The notes beneath the pieces were generated by a model, which worked only from the letters and a program-made list of their open reading frames with translations, did not search any database and was not told the origin of the DNA. Both the position numbers and the translations under genes were made by a program. Positions 51,945-61,340 of a DNA stretch of 64,000 nt are shown here, one piece after another (position 1 is the stretch's first letter; every line of letters begins with the position of its first letter). Origin of the DNA: Vibrio sp. RE88 (GTDB lineage: Bacteria > Pseudomonadota > Gammaproteobacteria > Enterobacterales > Vibrionaceae); assembly GCF_013113835.1 (NCBI RefSeq), contig NZ_VTYQ01000010.1:49773-113772 (forward strand), in the 5' to 3' direction.

Positions 51945-52830
51945 ATTGCCAGTTGTGACAGAAATCGATAAAGGATTTGAGTAGCGGGCTTTGATACTTT
52001 TCTTTGTGCACCAGTAACCAGAAGCGCCTTTTCATATCCAGTGGTAACGTCAGTTCGACCACTCGACCACTACGAATCGCGGGTTCTGCCGATAAGCGCG
52101 ATAAACAGCCAAGGCCGAGGCCAGCAGAAACGCTGTTGATCAGTGCTTCAGTGGTATTGAGTTGAAACGCTTCTTGCCAGTGTTCAAGGCGTGGTGCAAT
52201 CACACGTAAGAAAAATTCTCGTGAACCAGATCCGGGCTCGCGCAGAATCCATTCACTGTTTTCCAGCTCTCCGATTGGGTGTTGAGGAGATTTAGCAAAG
52301 GGAGAATCTGGCGCACAAATAACACACATTTCATCTTGACCAAACTGAGTGGAAATCAGCTGAGGATGTAAGGTTTTGCCTTCAATTAATGCCAGATCGA
52401 GCTCATAGTCGACTAACTTCTCGCAGATCAAAGCAGAATTTGAAATAAATAAGCTCTGCGATTTGTGGCCTGTCTGCTGGCGAAATTGGCTGAGCATATA
52501 AGGGGCGACTTGATTACCAATCGTATCACTGGCGCCAATTCTGAGCAGCCCGTTTAGCGTTTGGTCACCGTCAAACAGTTGGTCGATATCCTGAGCGCGA
52601 TGCAATAGCTCGTCTGCCAGTGGCAGCAGCTTTTGCCCTTCCTGATTGAGAACAAGGCGATTATTGACCCGATCAAATAATGAATGACCGAGCTGTTTCT
52701 CCAGTTCTGACAACGCCATACTGACGGCGGCTTTGGATAAAAACAGCGCTTCCGAGGCGGCAGTCAATGTGTCGTGCTGAGTAATGGCAATGAACACTTT
52801 CAACTGTTTAAGGGAGATATTGGCAGCCAT
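51943..52830 (-). CDS. LysR-family transcriptional regulator (YeiE-like)
   Basis: A 295-aa LysR regulator with an N-terminal winged helix (about 6-64; TLTAASEALFLSKAAVSMALSELEKQLG split across it) and a two-lobed effector domain. GASDTIGNQVAPYML and REPGSGSREFF resemble the CysB/YeiE-type group. It is divergent from the TDT transporter with 107 bp between starts, the usual layout for a LysR regulator and its target. The ligand is unknown; a sulfite or related anion would fit the pairing but is a guess. Confidence 0.87.
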   Translation of the reverse strand: MAANISLKQLKVFIAITQHDTLTAASEALFLSKAAVSMALSELEKQLGHSLFDRVNNRLVLNQEGQKLLPLADELLHRAQDIDQLFDGDQTLNGLLRIGASDTIGNQVAPYMLSQFRQQTGHKSQSLFISNSALICEKLVDYELDLALIEGKTLHPQLISTQFGQDEMCVICAPDSPFAKSPQHPIGELENSEWILREPGSGSREFFLRVIAPRLEHWQEAFQLNTTEALINSVSAGLGLGCLSRLSAEPAIRSGRVVELTLPLDMKRRFWLLVHKEKYQSPLLKSFIDFCHNWQ

Positions 52831-52937
52831 AATAATAACGTTTAACTATTTTGAACGAGTGTTTTAAATAATTAGATATATTCGAACGTTTAGCAAGCGT
52901 AATATTGTCTCCGTAGAAGAAAGAATGTGAGGCAATG

Positions 52938-53906
52938 ATGATTCAAGCGACAAAAGCAAAAGTGATGGGTGCACCGACACCTATGGCAGGATTAGCGCTA
53001 GGGATTGCCAGTTTAGGTTGGTGTTGGGAAAACTTTGCGCCTTTAAATGGTTATGGCCAGTTGGGCGGGGCAGCGATAGCAAGCGTGTTGCTCGTGGTTC
53101 TGGCGGTCAAATTTCTGTTTCACCGACACTTGTTGAGTCAGGACTTAGCTCACCCTGTGGTTGGTAGTGTCGTTCCGACCTTTGCTATGGGGGCGATGGT
53201 GGTATCGAATTCTCTGGGCCAGTTCTTCCCTGCGGCAGGGGATGCGCTGTGGCTGGGTGCGGTTGGCCTGCATATTGTTTTCCTCGTCAGCTTTATCTAT
53301 CACCGTGCTCAGGAATTTGAACTTCATCATATGGTGCCAAGCTGGTTTGTACCACCTGTGGGCATTATTGTCGCGGATGTTTCGTTTTCGGGGAACCCTG
53401 ACTTGGCTGTGATTGCGCATGGTGTCTTGATCTTCGGCATGTTGGCGTATGCCGTGATGCTACCAATGATGATTTATCGCTTTATGTTTACCCATCAGGT
53501 GCCTGATGCCGCCAAGCCAACCTTAGCCATTATGGCTGCACCCGCGAGCTTATCGTTGGCAGGTTATCTGACTGTGTCAGCACAGCCATCGCCTGTGATT
53601 GTCGGTTTGCTGTTTGGTATTGGCGTATTGATGACAGCGATTATCTATCTTGCATTCTTCAAATTAATGAGATTGCCGTTTAGCCCAGGCTATGCCGCGT
53701 TTACTTTCCCAATCGTCATTAGCTCAACTGCGTTATTTAAGTTGGCAGGATGGATGCAACAGGCTGGGATAGACGCTCGTTATGTTGAACAGGTGCACAC
53801 GCTAGCAGGTCTTGAGCTGATAGTGGCGACTGGTGTTGTCGGGTATGTGGCATGGCGTTACTTCAGCTTCTATCAGCCTCATAAGGTCATAGTGCGTAAT
53901 GCGTAA
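52938..53906 (+). CDS. TDT-family membrane transporter (TehA/SLAC1-like)
   Basis: A 322-aa protein with about ten hydrophobic helices of the tellurite-resistance/dicarboxylate (TDT, SLAC1-like) family. PMAGLALGIASLGWCWENF at the start and VVPTFAMGAMVVSNSLG are family-like. Members move anions such as sulfite, chloride, nitrate or malate; the substrate here is unknown and tellurite resistance is not implied. Two ATGs are in tandem; I prefer the second (52938), which sits 5 bp from GAGG. The divergent LysR gene probably controls it. Confidence 0.82.
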   Translation: MIQATKAKVMGAPTPMAGLALGIASLGWCWENFAPLNGYGQLGGAAIASVLLVVLAVKFLFHRHLLSQDLAHPVVGSVVPTFAMGAMVVSNSLGQFFPAAGDALWLGAVGLHIVFLVSFIYHRAQEFELHHMVPSWFVPPVGIIVADVSFSGNPDLAVIAHGVLIFGMLAYAVMLPMMIYRFMFTHQVPDAAKPTLAIMAAPASLSLAGYLTVSAQPSPVIVGLLFGIGVLMTAIIYLAFFKLMRLPFSPGYAAFTFPIVISSTALFKLAGWMQQAGIDARYVEQVHTLAGLELIVATGVVGYVAWRYFSFYQPHKVIVRNA

Positions 53907-54000
53907 CCTTTTGACGCACTGACAAGCGTATAATTATCAAGAAAGCTATGCACTTATGCTAATCTCAACCCAATTGCGGCAAGAATAGTGTGAGTGCATT

Positions 54001-57000
54001 TTGTTTACTGTCTACCATTCCAACCAAGTTGACGTTTTAAAATCCTTACTCGTCGAGTTGGTTCGGCTCAATCCATTAGAAAACCCATTCGAACAAGAGC
54101 AAATTCTGGTTCAGAGTCCGGGTATGTCGCAATGGCTGAAAATGGAGCTGGCTAAAGAGTTTGGTGTTGCCGCAAACATTGAATTCCCGCTGCCTGCCAC
54201 CTTCATCTGGAATATGTTCACTCAGGTGTTGCCTGATGTGCCGCAGCGAAGCGCTTTCAACAAAGAAGCCATGACCTGGAAGTTAATGTTTATTATTCCC
54301 AGCCTTCTTGAACAGGTGGAGTTTGAGGCACTTAAGCGCTACCTAGTGGATGACGATGATCAGAGTAAGCTCTATCAACTTGCCGAAAAAATCGCTGATA
54401 TTTTCGATGGCTATCTGGTTTATCGCCCAGAGTGGATCGCCGGTTGGGAAGCTGGCCAAGCTGTAGCTGAGCTGGAAGAAGAACATAGCTGGCAGCCTAT
54501 TTTGTGGCAGGCACTGTACGATCACACTATTGAACTAGGGCAGTCGCCCTATCATCGCGCCAACCTTTACGAACACTTTATCGATACGCTGGAAAACTAC
54601 AGCGGTAAGTTTGATCATTTGCCGAAGCGATTATTTGTGTTTGGCATCACTTCGCTGCCGCCTCGCTATATGGATGCGCTGAAAGCCATCGGTGAGCATA
54701 TTGATGTCCATCTGATGTTTACTAACCCCTGTCGTTACTACTGGGGCGAGGTACGCGATCGTAAATACCTCGCGCGCTTGGCTGCTCGGCATCGACAACA
54801 TCTGGTATGGAAACAAGACCATTCCAAGCTCGAAGGTGAAACACAGCAGCTCAAAGGTGATATCGAACAAAACCTCGATGACGAACTGCACACCAATGTG
54901 GTGGGCAACAGCTTACTCGCTTCAATGGGCAAGTTGGGCAGAGACAACATGTATTTACTGTCTCAACTGGAGTCTCATGAAATTGAAGCTTTCGTTGATA
55001 TTGACCGTGACTCTCTGTTACACCATTTACAGGCCGATATCCTTAACCTTGAAGAGCATCAAGATGACAATACCCTCGATGACAGCCATCACAAGCAAGT
55101 GATTGATGAGCGAGATCGCTCGGTCACGTTGCATGCATGCCACAGCCCAATGCGTGAAGTGGAAGTGCTGCATGATCAGTTGCTGGCGATGTTTGATGCC
55201 GACCCAAGCCTTAAACCACGCGACATCATTGTTATGGTGGCGGATATTAATGCCTACAGTCCGGCCATTCAGGCCGTGTTTGGTAATGCGCCGGGCGAAC
55301 GATTCATCCCTTATTCCATCTCTGATCGAACGGCTGATCAGGAAAGCCCGATCTTGCATGCGTTTATGCAGGTAGTGAACTTGCCAAATACTCGCTGCCT
55401 TGCTTCTGAATTACTCGAATTGCTTGAAACGCCAGCTATTTTGGCGCGATTTGGTTTGAATGAAGATGAATTCATTCAAGCGAAACAATGGGTCGAAGAG
55501 TCGGGCATTCGCTGGGGGCTTAATCACCATACTGGCGAAGAATTTGATTTGCCCGAAACCTCTCAAAACACTTGGCAATTTGGCATTCAGCGCATGTTGC
55601 TCGGTTACGCTATGCCTGAGTCTGCAGGGCTGCTCGAGACCGAAAGCGGGCTGTTGTCCCCTTATAATCAAGTCCAGGGGATGGGAGCTGAGTTAGCGGG
55701 GAAACTGGCTCATTTTATCGAAACCGTCAGCCATTACCGCAGCCAATTGGCCCAGACCCAGTCCATTGAACACTGGCGTGAAACCTTGACGGTTGCGCTG
55801 GATGACTTCTTCAACGTGGATCTGGAAGGAGAAGCGGCGCTTAAGTCTATTCGGGATACGCTGACGTCATTGAAAGATCAACTTCAAGAAGCGGCGTATG
55901 AGCAGGATCTGACGCCAAATATTGTCTCTCAATACTTGCACAACAAACTCTCCGGAACCCGAGTCAGCCAGCGTTTTCTTGCCGGCCAAGTCAACTTCTG
56001 TACTCTGATGCCAATGCGCTCGATCCCATTTCGCACTGTCTGTCTGCTTGGTATGAACGATGGGATTTATCCACGAACGGTTCCGCCTGAAGGGTTTGAT
56101 TTAATGAATGGCCGGGCGAAACCCGGTGACCGCTCTCGTCGGGATGACGACCGATATCTATTTTTGGAAGCCTTGTTGTCAGCGCAGCATACGCTCTATA
56201 TCAGCTATGTGGGTCGCTCGATTCAGGACAATACTGAGCGCGTACCGTCAGTATTGGTGTCTGAGTTGATGGAATATTGCCAACAAAACTATTGTCTGGC
56301 AGGAGATGAAGCGTTAGCGGTCGACGAATCGGGTCAACGCCTGTTGAATTGTATTAGTGCCAGTCACTCTATGGTGCCGTTTAGCCCGAGTGCTTTTGTT
56401 GAACATAATGCCAGTTATGCCAAGGAGTGGTTGCCTGCGGCGAATCGACAAGGACAAGTTGGCGGCCAGTTCAATCGCCAGTTAAGTGATTACCTGTTAG
56501 ATGCCGTCTATCCGCTCGAACTGGATTTGGTTGAGTTACAACGCTTCTGGCGTTTGCCTGTGCAGTACTTCTTCAACCGCCGTCTCAAGGTGGTGTTTGA
56601 GCCTCCGTTACCTGTAATGGAAGATGATGAGCCATTCGTTCTCAATGGCTTAGAAAGCTACCAAATGCGCGATAGCCTGTTGGAATTATTGCTTGAACAC
56701 CAGCTCAGTGGTGCAGGAGATCAGCAAGCCATTATTGACGACTTCATCTCACATCAACGTGCTCAAGGTAAGCTACCAGTAGGCGCATTTGGTGATATAG
56801 AATTTGAAACCAATCGAGTGCAGGCTGAAGAGCTGGTAGAAAAGCTCACTTGGTTATGTGGCTCACCGAGCGGCGATCTTGAAGTGAAACTGACCTTTGA
56901 TGTGTTGGGAGAAGGAAAGCCTGTTCAGCTGACAGGTTGGCTAACTCAAAGCTATCAATCGGGCTTAGTTCGTTTTCGCAGTGGGCGAATCCGTGCTCAG

Positions 57001-57462
57001 GACTACCTTGCTGTCTGGATCGATCATCTGGCTATGAATGCGATGGGGCATCAGCAATGCTCGCATATGGTCGGTTATGACCGCAAAGAAGGAGCCGTGC
57101 ACCTAACGTTTCCGCCACTCGAGAGTGCGGCTGCTGCTCACTCGACGCTGGGAGAGTTGGTTCGCTTGTTCTATCAGGGAATGACAACGCCTTTAACGTA
57201 CTTCCCGAATACCGCTTTAGCTTGTGTAGAAGCGGGCTTTAGCCGTGGTAATTGGGCTGATGATGAAGAAAAGTCACTCAAGAAAATGGCAGACACATTT
57301 AACGATGGTTACCTTAGCCATGGGGAAGGCGCGAACGCTTACATTGCTCGTATCTGGCCTGAATGGAGCGATGAGTTGGCGATGCAAGTCAGGACGTTGA
57401 CGGCATTAGTGTTACAAGCGCCGAGATTGGCAGTGAAAGATAATCAAGAGATAGAGAAGTAG
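54001..57462 (+). CDS. recC: exodeoxyribonuclease V gamma subunit RecC
   Basis: A 1153-aa subunit of RecBCD, the helicase-nuclease that processes double-strand breaks; RecC recognises Chi and splits the strands. The N-terminus VYHSNQVDVLKSLL and the block VQSPGMSQWLKMELAKEFGVAANIEFPLP match the family (E. coli 1122 aa). The start is a TTG at 54001: a stop codon lies just upstream and no ATG or GTG is available in frame. recB follows after 255 bp; ptrA, which sits between these genes in E. coli, is absent. Confidence 0.95.
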   Translation: MFTVYHSNQVDVLKSLLVELVRLNPLENPFEQEQILVQSPGMSQWLKMELAKEFGVAANIEFPLPATFIWNMFTQVLPDVPQRSAFNKEAMTWKLMFIIPSLLEQVEFEALKRYLVDDDDQSKLYQLAEKIADIFDGYLVYRPEWIAGWEAGQAVAELEEEHSWQPILWQALYDHTIELGQSPYHRANLYEHFIDTLENYSGKFDHLPKRLFVFGITSLPPRYMDALKAIGEHIDVHLMFTNPCRYYWGEVRDRKYLARLAARHRQHLVWKQDHSKLEGETQQLKGDIEQNLDDELHTNVVGNSLLASMGKLGRDNMYLLSQLESHEIEAFVDIDRDSLLHHLQADILNLEEHQDDNTLDDSHHKQVIDERDRSVTLHACHSPMREVEVLHDQLLAMFDADPSLKPRDIIVMVADINAYSPAIQAVFGNAPGERFIPYSISDRTADQESPILHAFMQVVNLPNTRCLASELLELLETPAILARFGLNEDEFIQAKQWVEESGIRWGLNHHTGEEFDLPETSQNTWQFGIQRMLLGYAMPESAGLLETESGLLSPYNQVQGMGAELAGKLAHFIETVSHYRSQLAQTQSIEHWRETLTVALDDFFNVDLEGEAALKSIRDTLTSLKDQLQEAAYEQDLTPNIVSQYLHNKLSGTRVSQRFLAGQVNFCTLMPMRSIPFRTVCLLGMNDGIYPRTVPPEGFDLMNGRAKPGDRSRRDDDRYLFLEALLSAQHTLYISYVGRSIQDNTERVPSVLVSELMEYCQQNYCLAGDEALAVDESGQRLLNCISASHSMVPFSPSAFVEHNASYAKEWLPAANRQGQVGGQFNRQLSDYLLDAVYPLELDLVELQRFWRLPVQYFFNRRLKVVFEPPLPVMEDDEPFVLNGLESYQMRDSLLELLLEHQLSGAGDQQAIIDDFISHQRAQGKLPVGAFGDIEFETNRVQAEELVEKLTWLCGSPSGDLEVKLTFDVLGEGKPVQLTGWLTQSYQSGLVRFRSGRIRAQDYLAVWIDHLAMNAMGHQQCSHMVGYDRKEGAVHLTFPPLESAAAAHSTLGELVRLFYQGMTTPLTYFPNTALACVEAGFSRGNWADDEEKSLKKMADTFNDGYLSHGEGANAYIARIWPEWSDELAMQVRTLTALVLQAPRLAVKDNQEIEK

Positions 57463-57717
57463 GTGGCCGCCAGGAAATCATTATTGGTGTAGGGCGTTTT
57501 CTGTACGGCCACAGGTCAGAGGGACCATGATTCGGTTGCTTAGCGTCAGGTGCTGCCTGCGTAAGTCGTGCAGCGAATACTATCGGTAAGACTCGCCGCT
57601 TGCCGTGAGAGAGGTCTCATAAAATCCTATCTTGAATGGGATTTTTATTGATAAATATCGTTTTAAAGTCTGGATCACATTTGGATCTGGAATAAATGCA
57701 TCAAGGGCACGAATTTT
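57463..57717 (+). other. structured 255-bp gap between recC and recB
   Basis: No gene of normal size fits here. Inverted repeats include GTGGCCG/CGGCCAC (57463-57469 and 57506-57512), GCTGC/GCAGC (57552-57556 and 57570-57574) and CGGTAAG/CTTGCCG (57584-57590 and 57599-57605). The series ends in a terminator at 57621-57646. A 20-codon frame (57527-57589) starts after GAGGGACC. The layout resembles a small RNA or an attenuator region, but nothing matches a family I recognise. Confidence 0.5.
57621..57646 (+). terminator. terminator after recC
   Basis: AAAATCC and GGATTTT pair around an 11-nt loop and TTTATTG follows. It is only moderately GC-rich, so termination may be partial. recB would then need its own promoter in the remaining 70 bp. 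Confidence 0.55.
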
Positions 57718-60700
57718 ATGACATCGACGTCAATGGTAACGTCACTGGATACCATGACTTTTCCGCTTCATGGCGCGCGTTTAATAGAGGCGTCAGCCGG
57801 AACCGGAAAAACCTTCACTATTGCTGGCCTGTACCTCAGGTTACTGCTCGGTCATGGTAGTGCAGAAAGCAAACACCAACAGCCGCTAACGGTAGACCAA
57901 ATTCTGGTGGTGACCTTTACCGAGGCCGCGACCGCTGAATTGAGAGACCGGATTCGAGCCCGAATTCATGATGCGCGGCTGGCTTTTTCTCGTGGTCAAA
58001 GCGGTGATCCCGTGATTCAACCTTTGCTTGAAGCCATTGACGATCATTCTCAAGCGGCTGAAATTCTCCTTCAAGCGGAAAGGCAGATGGATGAAGCGGC
58101 AGTCTATACGATTCACGGTTTTTGTCAGCGCATGTTGACTCAAAATGCGTTTGAGTCCGGTAGCCGTTTTAATAACGAATTCATTACTGACGAAAGTCAT
58201 CTTAAAGCTCAGGTTGTGGCGGATTACTGGCGACGTAATTTCTACCCACTACCGCTTAATCTTGCCGGTGAAGTGCGCCGAATTTGGGGAGCGCCTGCCG
58301 AACTGCTGAAAAAGATCAGCCCTCATTTAACTGGGGCACCTTTGCAGCTCTCAGTGCCAGCAATGCAAGGCAGTATGGCTGACTTGCATAGCCAAAACCT
58401 CAAACAGATTGATGAACTCAAAACAATTTGGCGCGAAGGGCAGCAAGACTACCTTGCTCTTATCAGCGACTCGGATGTCAACAAGCGTAGCTACACCAAG
58501 AAATCATTGCCTGCTTGGCTTGAAACGGTGGACATGTGGGCGGCGAGTGAAACCACGGGCTATGAGTACCCAGATAAACTGGAAAAGTTCGCACAGAATG
58601 TCCTGCAAGAGAAGACCCCTAAAGGGCAGGCGCCAAGCCATCCCGCTTTTGTTGCTATCGAGCAGTTTCTCGCCCAGCCTATTAGTCTTGAAGCACCACT
58701 GCTGGCACACGCCATAGAACAGTGCCGCGAGATGTTGGCGAAGGCCAAGCAGCAGAAACAGTGGTTGTCGTTTGATGATCTGCTGACTCAGCTGTCCGCA
58801 GCGATTGATGAAGATGACAGTGAGCTGCTTATGCAGCGAATCCGGGCTCTCTATCCGGTCGCCATGATCGATGAATTTCAGGATACCGACCCGCTTCAAT
58901 ACAGCATATTCAGCCGTATCTATCTTGATCACCCTCAGTGTGGTTTGTTCATGATTGGTGATCCCAAACAGGCGATTTACGGTTTTCGTGGTGCGGATAT
59001 ATTTACCTATATTAAGGCGAAAAATAGGGTTCAATCGCACTTCACTCTTTGTACTAACTGGCGGTCGAGCTCAGACATGGTCGCAGCGGTGAATCAGGTG
59101 TTCGAAACGCCGAGCAGCCCGTTTGTTTATGACGATGACATTCCGTTTCTTCCGGTTAAATCGAGCCCGAATGCAAACAAGCGCCATTGGACGATAGATG
59201 GACAGCTTCAGCCGGCAATGACTTACTGGTTACAAGAAGCCGAAGAGAAGCCGTTGGCGAAAGGTGAATACCATCAAGCCATGGCGCAGGCCTGTGCCGA
59301 TGAAATCCATCGTATTCTGTCAGCGGCTCAGAGCGAGCGTGCGTTTTTTGATGACGGGAAGTCTCGACACGCGATTCAGGCCGGAGATATTGCGGTATTG
59401 GTGCGAACCGGCAGTGAAGGTCGAATGATAAAACAGGCCTTGGCAGAGCAGGGGATTGCCAGCGTGTATCTGTCCAACCGAGATAGCGTATTTGTCTCAC
59501 AGGTAGCAGAAGACCTACAGCGATTACTCCAAGCGGTGCTCACGTCGGAAAATGATCGCGCTTTAAGAGCCAGCCTTGCTTCTGAGCTGTTTGCTCTTGA
59601 TGCCGGAACCCTCGACAAACTCAATAACGATGAAAATGAGTGGGAAAATGCCATCAATGAGTTTAAAGAGTATCGCCGCTTATGGAGTCAGCGTGGCGTA
59701 TTGCCGATGCTACGTAGCGTGATGAGCAAAAGGCACATCGCAGAACGGTTGCTTGAAGAAGATAATGGCGAGCGATCTCTGACGGATTTTATGCACATAG
59801 GAGAGCTGCTTCAGCAAGCCAGCCAAGAGCTCGACAGTGACCACGGTTTGCTGCGCTGGTTGGCGCAAGCTATTAGTGATGCCCGTAATGGTCTCGGGGG
59901 GAGTGAGGAGCAGATCCAGCGTTTGGAATCGGAGCGCAATTTGGTGCAGATTGTCACCATCCACAAATCAAAAGGGTTGGAATACGATCTGGTGTTTTTG
60001 CCGTTTGTATTCAGCTATCGAGAGGCGAGTGAAGCTAAGTATTACGATAGTGCTTCAGACAAAACCATTCTGGATATCACCAAACAGGACGCCTCATTAC
60101 AGCAAGCTGATAAGGAGCGGCTGGCGGAAGATCTGCGCTTGATCTACGTAGCGCTCACCCGAGCGGTTTATGGCTGCTTTGTCGGTGCGGCGCCGCTACG
60201 TAATGGTCGTTCGACGAAAGAGCCGACTGGCGTGCACCACAGTGCGATGGGGTACTTATTACAAAATGGTGAGCAAGGTGGTATCGCCGATTTAACCGCT
60301 GCGCTGCAACAGCACGCTCAGCAGCTTAGTTGTGTCCGGTTGGCGGATTTACCTGAGAGTGTGAATGAAAAGCTTGTTACTCGCGCAGCAGAGAAGCAAG
60401 CGCTGCATGCCAATGAATTGCAAAATGAAATCGATCGTAACTGGCGTATCACCAGTTATTCCGGTCTGGTTAAGCAGGGAGCCAGCCACCATTTTGACGA
60501 TGCTGTGACGGACATTTTGTTGTTGGATGTCGACTCTTCTGATGAGCAGCAGGAGGAAGAGCAGCTTGAGCCTGAGAAAAACATTTTTACTTTCCCGAAA
60601 GGCGCCAGACCAGGTACCTTCCTTCACACCTTATTTGAAGAGGTTGAGTTTACCGAATCTGCAACCTCAGACAGCAATAGCGAAATCATTGTTAATTTGA

Positions 60701-61338
60701 TGGAAAGTGAGCAGCTTGACCTTGCTTGGTTGCCGATACTGCAACAACTCGTCGATACGGTATTGGCAACGCCGTTAGATGGTAAGCAACTGAAACTCAA
60801 TCAAAAACAGCCTGCCCAACGCTTAGTTGAAATGGAGTTCTTGTTACCGATTGAAATACTGACTGCGCCAGCATTGAATCGAGTTATTCAGCGTCATGAC
60901 CCTCTGTCTGCCAAAGCGGGCGATCTAGGCTTTCATTCCACACAGGGTATGCTGAAAGGTTTTATCGACTTGGTGTTTGAACATCAGGGTAAGTATTACG
61001 TACTTGACTGGAAATCCAATTACCTTGGAGATAATGTCGCTGATTATCATGGCGAGGCCCTGAAAGCGGCAATGGCGGATCACCGCTATGATCTGCAATA
61101 TCAAATCTATGCGCTGGCTTTACACCGATTCCTACGCTCTCGTGTACCAAATTACGATTACCAGACTCACTTCGGCGGAGTCTATTACCTGTTTTTACGT
61201 GGTATGGATGGAGCAAGTGAACACGGCATTTTCTCTGCACGCCCGACACTTGAGTTTCTCGAAAACATGGACAGCCTGATTGATGGGCGTCCTATCGAAC
61301 CGAAACAGTCCAGCTCTGGTCAGATGGAGTTACTCTAA
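57718..61338 (+). CDS. recB: exodeoxyribonuclease V beta subunit RecB
   Basis: A 1206-aa subunit with a 3'-5' SF1 helicase and a C-terminal nuclease. Walker A is EASAGTGKT (Lys31), the helicase motif with IDEFQDTDPLQY lies near residue 382, and VTIHKSKGLEY is motif V. The nuclease residues Asp1084 (GFIDLVF), Asp1097 and Lys1099 (LDWKSN) keep the spacing of E. coli Asp1067, Asp1080 and Lys1082. The ATG lies about 9 bp after AAGGGC. recD starts 2 bp downstream. Confidence 0.97.
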   Translation: MTSTSMVTSLDTMTFPLHGARLIEASAGTGKTFTIAGLYLRLLLGHGSAESKHQQPLTVDQILVVTFTEAATAELRDRIRARIHDARLAFSRGQSGDPVIQPLLEAIDDHSQAAEILLQAERQMDEAAVYTIHGFCQRMLTQNAFESGSRFNNEFITDESHLKAQVVADYWRRNFYPLPLNLAGEVRRIWGAPAELLKKISPHLTGAPLQLSVPAMQGSMADLHSQNLKQIDELKTIWREGQQDYLALISDSDVNKRSYTKKSLPAWLETVDMWAASETTGYEYPDKLEKFAQNVLQEKTPKGQAPSHPAFVAIEQFLAQPISLEAPLLAHAIEQCREMLAKAKQQKQWLSFDDLLTQLSAAIDEDDSELLMQRIRALYPVAMIDEFQDTDPLQYSIFSRIYLDHPQCGLFMIGDPKQAIYGFRGADIFTYIKAKNRVQSHFTLCTNWRSSSDMVAAVNQVFETPSSPFVYDDDIPFLPVKSSPNANKRHWTIDGQLQPAMTYWLQEAEEKPLAKGEYHQAMAQACADEIHRILSAAQSERAFFDDGKSRHAIQAGDIAVLVRTGSEGRMIKQALAEQGIASVYLSNRDSVFVSQVAEDLQRLLQAVLTSENDRALRASLASELFALDAGTLDKLNNDENEWENAINEFKEYRRLWSQRGVLPMLRSVMSKRHIAERLLEEDNGERSLTDFMHIGELLQQASQELDSDHGLLRWLAQAISDARNGLGGSEEQIQRLESERNLVQIVTIHKSKGLEYDLVFLPFVFSYREASEAKYYDSASDKTILDITKQDASLQQADKERLAEDLRLIYVALTRAVYGCFVGAAPLRNGRSTKEPTGVHHSAMGYLLQNGEQGGIADLTAALQQHAQQLSCVRLADLPESVNEKLVTRAAEKQALHANELQNEIDRNWRITSYSGLVKQGASHHFDDAVTDILLLDVDSSDEQQEEEQLEPEKNIFTFPKGARPGTFLHTLFEEVEFTESATSDSNSEIIVNLMESEQLDLAWLPILQQLVDTVLATPLDGKQLKLNQKQPAQRLVEMEFLLPIEILTAPALNRVIQRHDPLSAKAGDLGFHSTQGMLKGFIDLVFEHQGKYYVLDWKSNYLGDNVADYHGEALKAAMADHRYDLQYQIYALALHRFLRSRVPNYDYQTHFGGVYYLFLRGMDGASEHGIFSARPTLEFLENMDSLIDGRPIEPKQSSSGQMELL

Positions 61339-61340
61339 TC

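Noticed and set aside
58504..59040. 178-codon antisense frame within recB
   Set aside because: It runs opposite the RecB helicase motifs; no evidence of an independent gene.
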